Shown in pieces: positions 6,117 to 11,966 of a DNA stretch of 11,966 bases. A program made the translations under genes and the position numbers. The DNA comes from Rhodothermaceae bacterium (GTDB lineage: Bacteria > Bacteroidota > Rhodothermia > Rhodothermales > Rubricoccaceae), in NCBI GenBank assembly GCA_013003465.1, contig JABDIZ010000222.1, positions 1-11,966 of the forward strand, in the 5' to 3' direction. The notes under the pieces are model-generated. The model did no database searches. It was not told the origin of the DNA and saw nothing but the letters and a program-made list of their open reading frames with translations. Each line of letters opens with the position of its first letter. The first letter of the stretch is position 1.

Positions 6117-6980
6117 TCAGGGCGCAGCACTGCGCGTGAGCACCTCCATCGGCTCCAGCCGCAGCGTCTCGAAGGGCATGTCTACGCCCGCCGCGTTGAG
6201 CGCGTCGAACATGGCCTCGCGCAAGGCGAGCCGCATGGGGATGTGCTGCCGCTCGTCCGCGATCCAGACGCGGAGCTCCAGCTCCACGTTGTAGTCGTTG
6301 AGCGCCGTTACGACGACGGCGGGCGGCGGCTCGTCCAGATACTCGTCGCTCTGCACCAGCCCGAGCAACACCGACCGGACGTGTCCGATGTTCTCGCTCA
6401 CGTTGATCGTCACGGGAATGTCGAGGCGGAGGTGCGGAAAGTTGGTGTACGAGGCGACCGTGCTGTTGATAATCTCGGCGTTGGGCACGGCCAGCATTCG
6501 CCCGTCCGGCGTGACGACGCGCGTGGAGCGCAGCGTGATCTTCTCGACCCGCCCGTAGTGCTCACCCACTTCCACCAGATCACCGATGACGAAGGGGCGA
6601 TCCCAGAAGATGAGGATACCCGAGATCAGGTTCGACAGCGCGTCTTGCGCCGCGAAACCGATGGTGAGCCCCGCGATGCCGAGCGAGGCAATGACCGCCC
6701 CCGTTTCGATCCCGACTGACGCGAGGGCCTGCACGAGCCCGAACGTGAGCACGACAATTTTGATCATCCGCTCGACGAAGACGCGCGTCGTGGCATCGAG
6801 ACGTTTGCGCAGGAGCGGGCGGGCGATCAGATCGAGCAGCCGCCAGAGCAGGTAGAAGGCCGCGAACGTAGCGAGCCCGACGATCAAGTTGGCGAAAAGC
6901 TCGGCCGATGACGCCCCCAGGATCTCGGGATCGAAGATGGTACGGAGGCGCTCGGCGATGCCGCTGAGAAAGGTGTCCAT
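6117..6980 (-). CDS. Small mechanosensitive ion channel (MscS family)
   Basis: A 287-residue MscS-type channel that opens under membrane tension to release solutes during osmotic downshock. Three membrane helices are visible at about residues 26-48, 68-90 and 95-127. The last is the pore helix with the small-residue pattern GIAGLTIGFAAQDALSNLIS (101-120). It leads into the beta domain (FVIGDLVEVGEHYGRVEKI) and the family mark VPNAEIINSTVASYTN (165-180). The alpha-beta C-terminal domain ends with GVDMPFETLRL (265-275). Length and order match the minimal MscS architecture (E. coli MscS is 286 residues). I start at ATG 6978-6980; the open frame extends to 7058, but those extra residues overlap the YigZ gene and do not look like protein of this family. 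It lies 43 bp after the YigZ gene on the same strand. Confidence 0.93.
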   Translation of the reverse strand: MDTFLSGIAERLRTIFDPEILGASSAELFANLIVGLATFAAFYLLWRLLDLIARPLLRKRLDATTRVFVERMIKIVVLTFGLVQALASVGIETGAVIASLGIAGLTIGFAAQDALSNLISGILIFWDRPFVIGDLVEVGEHYGRVEKITLRSTRVVTPDGRMLAVPNAEIINSTVASYTNFPHLRLDIPVTINVSENIGHVRSVLLGLVQSDEYLDEPPPAVVVTALNDYNVELELRVWIADERQHIPMRLALREAMFDALNAAGVDMPFETLRLEPMEVLTRSAAP

Positions 6981-7023
6981 GTAGATACAGGCTTGGAGGG
7001 GCGGCCAAGATAGACGGCGCCGG

Positions 7024-7641
7024 TTAGTCCGATGCGTGTTCCGCCATGCCACGCCCACCGAGCGCCTCCACGAACGCCGCCATCAGCGCGTCGGCCTGCG
7101 AGCGGCGGACCTGTACGGTGATTTCGGTGCCATCGGCCGTGTAGTTCGTCTCCGCGATCTCGGCGTCGAACCGACCCAGCGTGTGCATGGCGGGCGAGGT
7201 GTCGGCAAAGGCGAACTGGAGCCGCACCGGCACGCGCAGGACCACCTCCGTCTTGGGCGCTTTTTCGAGGACGAGGGCTGCCGCTTCGCCGTAGGCTCGG
7301 GCCAGTCCCCCCGTTCCCAGCTTCGTTCCCCCGTAGTAGCGCGTCACCACGACGAGCACGTGCGCCAGGTCACGACCCTCGATTTCTCGTAGAATCGGAA
7401 GCCCGGCCGAACTGTTCGGCTCCCCGTCATCCGAGTAGCGCACGCCCTGTTCGTCTGGTCCCAAGCGATAGGCCCAGCAATGGTGCGTCGCGGCATGCTC
7501 CCGTTTTCGCACGGCCGCCAGGCGCGCCATCGCCTCGGCCTCATCGGCCACCGGAAACGCCTCGCCGGTAAAGCGGGAGCCTTTTGTCTTCGGCGGCTCG
7601 GCCAGTGCCGCTTGAGCGAGCGTCCGATAGGAATCGGGCAT
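7024..7641 (-). CDS. YigZ/IMPACT family protein (UPF0029)
   Basis: A 205-residue protein of the YigZ family, the bacterial relatives of mammalian IMPACT, linked to translation control and possibly ribosome or RNA binding. The N-terminal domain (about 15-125) carries the family signature: ATHHCWAYRLG (51-61), YSDDGEPNSSAGLPIL (69-84) and VVVTRYYGGTKLGTGGLARA (97-116). A smaller ferredoxin-like DUF1949 domain follows (about 135-195). Most relatives I recall read DDGEPSGTAG; here it is DDGEPNSSAG, a mild variation. The start is ATG 7639-7641, supported by the normal family beginning. It is the first gene of the minus-strand run, opposite the DUF5916 gene, so its promoter should lie in 7642-7770. 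Biochemical function is not firmly known for the family. Confidence 0.93.
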   Translation of the reverse strand: MPDSYRTLAQAALAEPPKTKGSRFTGEAFPVADEAEAMARLAAVRKREHAATHHCWAYRLGPDEQGVRYSDDGEPNSSAGLPILREIEGRDLAHVLVVVTRYYGGTKLGTGGLARAYGEAAALVLEKAPKTEVVLRVPVRLQFAFADTSPAMHTLGRFDAEIAETNYTADGTEITVQVRRSQADALMAAFVEALGGRGMAEHASD

Positions 7642-7652
7642 GGCGGGAGGAC

Positions 7653-7708
7653 TTGCAGCAGGCGCTGCAATTTCCGTTCTTGTTAAAAATTTAGCAGCGA
7701 TGTAACAA
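7653..7708. promoter_or_regulatory. Divergent promoter region with 18-bp inverted repeat and AT-rich symmetric element
   Basis: The 129-bp gap between two divergent genes holds TTGCAGC-AGGC-GCTGCAA (7653-7670), a perfect 7-bp inverted repeat with a 4-bp spacer, in a form that suits a dimeric repressor. Ten bases later comes the only AT-rich patch of the gap: TTGTTA (7680-7685), 17 bp, TAACAA (7703-7708). Because it is an inverted repeat, the same TTGTTA-17-TAACAA arrangement reads on both strands, so it could offer -35/-10-like boxes in both directions, although the -10 match to TATAAT is poor. Bacteroidota-type promoter boxes are not clearly visible. The 18-bp repeat could alternatively form a hairpin in the yigZ leader. 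Confidence 0.4.
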
Positions 7709-7770
7709 TCGCCGGATGCTCCTCGTCCGGTCTTTGTCTACGCCTCTCACACCCTTGTCCGTCGAAAGGT

Positions 7771-10398
7771 ATGCACGGTCGCTATATCCTGGTCGCCCTG
7801 CTTCTGCTCGCAGGTGCGCTACCCGCCGCCGCCCAGTCCACCTCTACCCAACTGACTGCCACGACCGCCGATGCCCCCGCGGCATCCAGCAGCAGCGCGA
7901 GCGAGACGCTGCGGGTCCTCGTGGCGGCGCCCACCACGACGGGGATCCGCGTGGATGGCGTGCTCGACGAGGCCGATTGGGATCAGGTGGAGCCCGCGAC
8001 GGATTTCATTCAGTTCGACCCCAACGAGGGAGAACCGGCCTCGCAGCGTACTGAAGTGCGCATTGTATACGGCGCCAGCGCGATCTACGTCGGGGCGATG
8101 ATGTACGACGATCCGGAGGCCATTCGGCGCATCCTCTCCCGCCGCGACGAGTCCGGCGGCGCCGACCAGTTCCTCGTCGGCTTCGACAGCTACAACGACC
8201 GCAAGACGGCCTACCTCTTCGGCGTCACGGCGGCCGGCGTGCAGTTCGACGCCCTTTTCTCGGGCAATGACGACGACGACTCGTGGGACGCCGTGTGGGA
8301 CTCGGCGGTCCGTATCACGCCCGAGGGCTGGGTGGCCGAAATGGCGATCCCGTACTCGCAGCTTCGCTTCTCGCCCGGCGAAACCTCGTGGGGCCTAGAG
8401 TTCCAGCGGCAGATCCGCCGCAACGGCGAGGAAGCGTTCTGGGCACCGTTCACGCGCGAGCAAGCCAACGCGGGCATCGTGCAGTACTTCGGCCGCCTCG
8501 AAGGCCTCGAAGGCATCAGCCCGCGCCGCACCATGCAGGCGACGCCTTACTCGCTCGCCAGCGCCAACACCTACGAGCACAGTGACATCCCTGGCACCAC
8601 CGATGCGGACTTCGGCGGCGATGTGGGCGCCGACTTCAAGCTCGGCCTCACCTCCAGCGTCACGCTCGACGCGACGGTCAACCCGGACTTCGGGCAGGTC
8701 GAGGCCGATCCGGCGCAGCTCAACCTCTCCACCTTCGAGACCTTCTTCGAGGAACGGCGCCCGTTCTTCCTCGAAGGCACGCAGATCTTCGACTTCACCT
8801 ACGGCAGCGGCGACGGCGCGCTGCTCTACACCCGCCGCGTAGGCGGCGCTGCCCCCATCGTCGGCGCGAGCAAAATCACCGGGCGGCTCCCGAGCGGCCT
8901 CTCGTTCGGCGTCCTCGGCGCTGCCACAGGCGACGACTTCGACCCCAACCGCTGGTATGGCGCGGCCCGCGTCAAGCAGGAGTTTGGCAATCAGAACTAC
9001 GTCGGCGGGGTGATCACCGCGTTCGACTACCGCCCGACCACGCTCGAACGGGAGGATGGCGTCACGGGCGTACGCAGCCTCACCGGCGGCGCCGACTGGG
9101 ACATGCGTGTCGGCAATGGCGACGGCTGGAAGCTGGAAGGCTCCCTGGCCGGTTCGATGCGGACCCTCACCGACAGCGACGCCGACGATCCGACGCAAGA
9201 GGGCTACGCGCTCTATGTCGGCTTCGATAAGGTCAAGGGCTTCTTCACGCCGGGTAGCGGCTTCCGCGTCTACTCGCCCGGCTTCGAGATCAATGATGTG
9301 GGCCGCTTTCGCCAGACCAACCTGATCCAGGGCCGCCTCGGCGCGAACTACCTCTGGAACCAGGGCGACCCGGTCGGCCCCTTCCGCCGCTTCGAGACGG
9401 GCGGCTTCGCCGATCAAAACTGGCGCTACGAGGACGGGCGCTACCGCGGCGGTAGCCTCAACCTGTTCACCGGCGGCCAGCTCCGCAACTTCTGGTGGGC
9501 CAACCTCTTCGTCGGCCTCGACGGCCTCGGCGGCTTCGACGTGCGCGAGACGCGCGGGAACGGCGACTTCCGCAACGTGCGCAATGGCGGCTTCAACGTC
9601 AATATTAACACCGACGGGCGCAAGCGCATCACGGGCTTCACCGGCTTCAACCTCTGGTTCGGCGAAGATGGCGGGCGCTCGCGCAGCGGCTGGCTCGGTG
9701 CCAACTGGAACGCCAGCGACCGGATCGAGCTCTCCACGTCCGCCCAGTTCGGCATGAACGACAACTGGACCGCGTGGGCGGCCAACGAGGGCCTCGTCCG
9801 CACCGCCGACGGCCTCTTCATCGGCACCAATACCGACACCCCGGACGCGTTCACCGAGGAGGATCTCTTCCGGCTCGACCTCGACGATGTAGGGGCCGAT
9901 GCACTCCTCGACGGCCTCACGCCCTACGACGACCCGCTGAGTATCACCGACGCGACGGGCTACTACGTCCCGGTGTTCGGGCGCCGCGATACGCGCACGG
10001 CCAGCATCACGACCCGCGCCAACGTCATCTTCCACCCCAAGCTCTCGCTCCAGCTCTACGGCCAGCTCTTCGCCGCGCGTGGACGATACGATGACTTCCA
10101 GTTGCTCGCCAACCCGGACGAGCTACGGGACCTCGACTACCCCAAGCGCCGCGACTTCTCCTTCCAGTCACTCCAGGCCAATACGGTGCTGAGGTGGGAG
10201 TGGCGCCCCGGCTCGACGCTCTTCGTCGTCTGGACGCAGTCACGCAACTTCGGGGAGAACGACGTAGTGCTGCTCAACGGCAGCGACATGCCACCCTCGC
10301 CCTTCGACGTGAGCACCGGTCGGCAGCTCCGCAACACGTTCGATGTTTTCCCAGAGAACGTCTTCCTGATCAAGCTGAACTACCTGCTGATGCGGTAG
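7771..10398 (+). CDS. CBM9-like/DUF5916 outer-membrane beta-barrel protein
   Basis: An 875-residue exported protein. A signal peptide (YILVALLLLAGALPAAAQS, residues 5-23, cleavage near AAA-QS) is followed by a Ser/Thr/Ala-rich linker (to about 47). Then comes a carbohydrate-binding family 9-like beta-sandwich (about 58-228) with IRVDGVLDEADWDQ, YLFGVTAAGVQFD and WVAEMAIPYSQLRF. From about 250 to the end is a DUF5916-type region: TPYS, LDATVNPDFGQVEADPAQLN (299-318), FFEERRPFFLEGTQIF and LLYTRRVG. Alternating aromatic and polar strands after that fit a large outer-membrane barrel. Such proteins are common in Bacteroidota and Gemmatimonadota, and their ligands are mostly unknown. The start is ATG 7771 with GAAAGG just before it (7764-7769). 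The barrel ends in KLNYLLMR rather than the common terminal aromatic residue. It appears monocistronic, with a convergent clpS gene 75 bp after it. Confidence 0.9.
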   Translation: MHGRYILVALLLLAGALPAAAQSTSTQLTATTADAPAASSSSASETLRVLVAAPTTTGIRVDGVLDEADWDQVEPATDFIQFDPNEGEPASQRTEVRIVYGASAIYVGAMMYDDPEAIRRILSRRDESGGADQFLVGFDSYNDRKTAYLFGVTAAGVQFDALFSGNDDDDSWDAVWDSAVRITPEGWVAEMAIPYSQLRFSPGETSWGLEFQRQIRRNGEEAFWAPFTREQANAGIVQYFGRLEGLEGISPRRTMQATPYSLASANTYEHSDIPGTTDADFGGDVGADFKLGLTSSVTLDATVNPDFGQVEADPAQLNLSTFETFFEERRPFFLEGTQIFDFTYGSGDGALLYTRRVGGAAPIVGASKITGRLPSGLSFGVLGAATGDDFDPNRWYGAARVKQEFGNQNYVGGVITAFDYRPTTLEREDGVTGVRSLTGGADWDMRVGNGDGWKLEGSLAGSMRTLTDSDADDPTQEGYALYVGFDKVKGFFTPGSGFRVYSPGFEINDVGRFRQTNLIQGRLGANYLWNQGDPVGPFRRFETGGFADQNWRYEDGRYRGGSLNLFTGGQLRNFWWANLFVGLDGLGGFDVRETRGNGDFRNVRNGGFNVNINTDGRKRITGFTGFNLWFGEDGGRSRSGWLGANWNASDRIELSTSAQFGMNDNWTAWAANEGLVRTADGLFIGTNTDTPDAFTEEDLFRLDLDDVGADALLDGLTPYDDPLSITDATGYYVPVFGRRDTRTASITTRANVIFHPKLSLQLYGQLFAARGRYDDFQLLANPDELRDLDYPKRRDFSFQSLQANTVLRWEWRPGSTLFVVWTQSRNFGENDVVLLNGSDMPPSPFDVSTGRQLRNTFDVFPENVFLIKLNYLLMR

Positions 10399-10473
10399 GT
10401 TGGGCACCGGGCAAGCTGGTTGGGCTTCAAGCGGGATGCATGTGCCAAACGCCCAAGGCCAAGGGCCGACTGC
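10399..10473. other. Short convergent intergenic region with inverted repeats
   Basis: In the 75 bp between the DUF5916 gene and clpS, TTGGGC (10420-10425) is complementary to GCCCAA (10451-10456), and GGCC-AAG-GGCC (10457-10467) forms a tiny stem. These may help end transcription from both sides, but there is no T-run and no strong stem, so the assignment is weak. Confidence 0.25.
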
Positions 10474-10791
10474 CTACCCCTCAATCTCCGTCACGAGTTG
10501 AATCTCGCGGAGAATGCCCTGCACGCGGAAGCACTCCGTGAACTCGCCCTGGAAGACGCAGTCCTTGCCCTGCGTGTGGATCGTCCAGGCGTGCTGCTCG
10601 GCCTGCGCCGTCGTGCAGCCTGTGGCCTTGATCAATTGGACGATGACCTCATCAAAGGTGTGGATCTCATCGTTGTAGACGATCACGCGCCACGGCGTGT
10701 CCAGACGGGTCTCGTCTGTCGTCTCGGTGACGACGTCGGGCTCAGCGACGGCCGGGTCGGCGGCCCACGGGATCGGGAGGATCGAGGTCAC
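10474..10791 (-). CDS. clpS: ATP-dependent Clp protease adaptor ClpS
   Basis: A 105-residue ClpS: an unstructured acidic N-terminal extension (1-31), which in ClpS feeds into the ClpA/ClpC pore, then the core domain with PWRVIVYNDEIHTFDEVI (33-50), QLIKATGCTTAQAEQHAWTI and HTQGKD. ClpS brings N-degron substrates with bulky N-terminal residues to the Clp protease. By alignment, N40, D41, E42 and H72 match the pocket residues N34, D35, D36 and H66 of E. coli ClpS, with Glu in place of the second Asp. F46 sits at the gatekeeper position (Met40 in E. coli), which may alter side-chain preference. The start is a GTG at 10789-10791 with a good GGAGG 9 nt upstream; no ATG is available. It follows purS by 14 bp. 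No clpA or clpC is in the window. Confidence 0.93.
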   Translation of the reverse strand: MTSILPIPWAADPAVAEPDVVTETTDETRLDTPWRVIVYNDEIHTFDEVIVQLIKATGCTTAQAEQHAWTIHTQGKDCVFQGEFTECFRVQGILREIQLVTEIEG

Positions 10792-10800
10792 GATGCGGCG

Positions 10801-10805
10801 CCTCC
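10801..10805 (-). promoter_or_regulatory. Shine-Dalgarno site that decides the GTG start of clpS
   Basis: On the minus strand GGAGG (10805 to 10801) lies 9 nt before the GTG at 10791 and partly overlaps the last codon region of purS (TGAGGAGG). It is one of two clear Shine-Dalgarno sites in the window, and it supports the rare start codon and cotranslation with purS. Confidence 0.6.
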
Positions 10806-11072
10806 TCAGGCCGCCGGAGTGCCCTCGGCCTGCTCCACCGTCACGGCAAAGTCCTCCATGACCGGATTGGCGAGAAGCTGTTCGCAGGCCTGCCGGGCGA
10901 TGCGCTCGGCTTCCTCCGCGCTCGCCGCGTCGATCTGCATCTCGATGTGCTTGCCCGCGCGCACCTGCTGAACGGCGCCATGGCCGAGGTCGTGGAGCGC
11001 GTGTTGCATGGCTTTACCCTGCGGGTCAAGGATGGACGGGCGCAGGGTGACGGTGACGACAGCAGTGTACAT
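10806..11072 (-). CDS. purS: Phosphoribosylformylglycinamidine synthase subunit PurS
   Basis: An 88-residue PurS, the small dimer-forming subunit that joins PurQ (glutaminase) and small PurL (synthase) in the fourth step of purine synthesis, making FGAM from FGAR. Visible family marks are VTLRPSILDPQGKAMQHAL (8-26), the VRAGK turn (37-41), and CEQLLANPVMEDFAVTVE (63-80). The length is usual for the family. The start is ATG 11070-11072. It lies 26 bp after pssA and 14 bp before clpS on the same strand. No purQ or purL is in view, so this copy stands apart from its usual partners at least locally. The presence of PurS predicts that the organism uses the three-subunit enzyme rather than the fused large PurL. 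Cytoplasmic. Confidence 0.93.
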   Translation of the reverse strand: MYTAVVTVTLRPSILDPQGKAMQHALHDLGHGAVQQVRAGKHIEMQIDAASAEEAERIARQACEQLLANPVMEDFAVTVEQAEGTPAA

Positions 11073-11098
11073 CGAGGCAAGCGAGGGCGGCAGGAGGG

Positions 11099-11911
11099 CT
11101 ACAGCAGGTCGGGCGAGGGCGGCGGTATGGCATCGGGGGGCGTTCCGTCGGGTGGCTCGTCCTCACGAGCGGCCTGGATGGCCCACCGGACGGCGCCGCC
11201 GATGCCGAGCCCAAGATACACCACCGCCGCGATCAGCAGACCGATCTCCTGGAGGAAGAGCGCGAGCAGCAAGCCGATGCAAAAGGCCAGGTAGCGGCGC
11301 GGATACCGGCGTAGGTTGGCCCGGTTCGGCTGGGGCAACGCCGGGAAGCGCACCGGCGACACCATCAGTGCCGACAGCGATACGACGAGCGTAATCAGCA
11401 CCGAGAGTTGGCGACGCTCCAGAATGTTGAACCAGTCCGAGTCGGCGAAGGTGAGGATGAAGACGACCACCGTCCCGGCCTGCGCAGGAATCGGCAGCCC
11501 GATGAAATACGCCTGCTTCTCCTCCGGGCTGGCCAGTGTGTTGAAGCGCGCCAAGCGGACGGCCCCGAACAGCGCGGGCAGGCTCGCCAGCAGTGCCCCC
11601 CAGAGCGGCCCGAGTTGGCGCAGCCCGAACTCGTAGAGCAAGAACGACGGCGCCACGCCGAACGAGACGATGTCGCTGAGCGAGTCCAGCTCGACGCCGA
11701 AGTCGCTGGAGACGTTGGCGAGGCGAGCCATCAAGCCATCGAGCAGATCGAAAAACGCCGCCAGCACCACGAGCCACGCCGCGGCTTCGAGGTTGCCCGC
11801 GGCTGTCTGAATCAGCGAGAAGAACCCGCTGAGCAGGTTCATCAGCGTGAAGAAGCTCGGGACGGCCACCGGCGGGATTCCCGTGATCCGTCGCCGACGC
11901 TGCCGAAGCAT
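11099..11911 (-). CDS. pssA: CDP-diacylglycerol--serine O-phosphatidyltransferase (PssA)
   Basis: A 270-residue integral membrane enzyme that joins serine to CDP-diacylglycerol, the step leading to phosphatidylserine and phosphatidylethanolamine. The complete CDP-alcohol phosphotransferase signature is present: D55-x2-D58-G59-x2-A62-R63-x8-G72-x3-D76-x3-D80; these acidic residues bind the metal ions and the CDP group. The opening IPPVAVPSFFTLMNLLSGFF and the block VRLARFNTLASPEEKQAYFI (118-137) with GLPIPAQAG are typical of the PssA branch rather than PgsA. Six to eight hydrophobic helices follow, and the tail is Pro- and Asp-rich (251-270). I use ATG 11909-11911; an in-frame GTG (11944) would add 11 residues, and the frame stays open to the window edge, so a longer form is possible. 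It is the first visible gene of the pssA-purS-clpS group. Confidence 0.92.
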   Translation of the reverse strand: MLRQRRRRITGIPPVAVPSFFTLMNLLSGFFSLIQTAAGNLEAAAWLVVLAAFFDLLDGLMARLANVSSDFGVELDSLSDIVSFGVAPSFLLYEFGLRQLGPLWGALLASLPALFGAVRLARFNTLASPEEKQAYFIGLPIPAQAGTVVVFILTFADSDWFNILERRQLSVLITLVVSLSALMVSPVRFPALPQPNRANLRRYPRRYLAFCIGLLLALFLQEIGLLIAAVVYLGLGIGGAVRWAIQAAREDEPPDGTPPDAIPPPSPDLL

Positions 11912-11966
11912 GGGGCCGGGGCGGCGGCTGGGCGCGGATGGCACTGGACGGGGCGCAGGCTGGGAC

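Noticed and set aside
6054..6719. 221-residue plus-strand open frame opposite the MscS gene
   Set aside because: His/Arg/Asp-rich antisense shadow; the MscS protein on the other strand is unmistakable.
6981..7058. Longer N-terminus for the MscS channel
   Set aside because: It would overlap the yigZ coding end and adds Arg-rich residues unlike the family; the ATG at 6980 gives a normal length.
8395..10035. 546-residue open frame on the minus strand inside the DUF5916 gene
   Set aside because: It is a mirror of a GC-rich gene: its composition is dominated by Ala, Glu, Val and Arg with no motif, and the plus-strand protein has clear domains.
1..11966. CRISPR array, tRNA/rRNA, insertion sequence, phage, defence or biosynthetic cluster
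   Set aside because: No regularly spaced direct repeats, no cloverleaf-like or rRNA sequence, no transposase or integrase motifs and no defence-type domains were seen on either strand.

Overview
This window looks like chromosomal DNA from a high-GC member of the Bacteroidota/Rhodothermota side of the tree (Salinibacter/Rubricoccus/Rhodothermus-like). That placement is an inference. It rests on the large CBM9-like/DUF5916 outer-membrane barrel protein, on a lipoprotein of a type I associate with Bacteroidota (often mislabelled as a Maf protein), and on the scarcity of Shine-Dalgarno sequences before most starts. I recognise no RNA genes, CRISPR array, transposase, phage genes or toxin-antitoxin module.

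Layout. Positions 1-1080 (minus): the 5' end of a MOSC-domain gene, a single-domain cupin, and a 64-residue membrane protein. Positions 1256-3135 (plus): dctQ and dctM, the two membrane subunits of a TRAP transporter, overlapping by one base. Positions 3136-3421: a convergent intergenic region holding a roughly 160-bp imperfect palindrome that looks like a REP/MITE-type interspersed element. Positions 3422-7641 (minus): a five-gene run. Read in its own direction it is a YigZ/IMPACT protein, an MscS channel, a one-helix membrane-anchored helical protein, a Tat-type lipoprotein substrate-binding protein of the TRAP (TakP/DctP-like) class, and a conserved lipoprotein of unknown role. Positions 7642-7770: a divergent promoter region with an 18-bp inverted repeat and an AT-rich symmetric element. 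Positions 7771-10398 (plus): the DUF5916 protein. Positions 10474-11911 (minus): pssA, purS and clpS, closely packed.

How the genes fit together. The TRAP transporter is complete but split. DctQ and DctM are on the plus strand, and the binding protein is on the minus strand in a convergent operon with two genes of unknown function. Those two unknown genes, tightly linked to the binding protein, are the best candidates here for something undescribed, such as accessory subunits of the transporter. The other genes are ordinary: phospholipid synthesis (pssA), purine synthesis (purS), proteolysis adaptor (clpS), osmotic safety valve (MscS) and translation-associated YigZ. I do not see a clear new defence, mobile or biosynthetic system.
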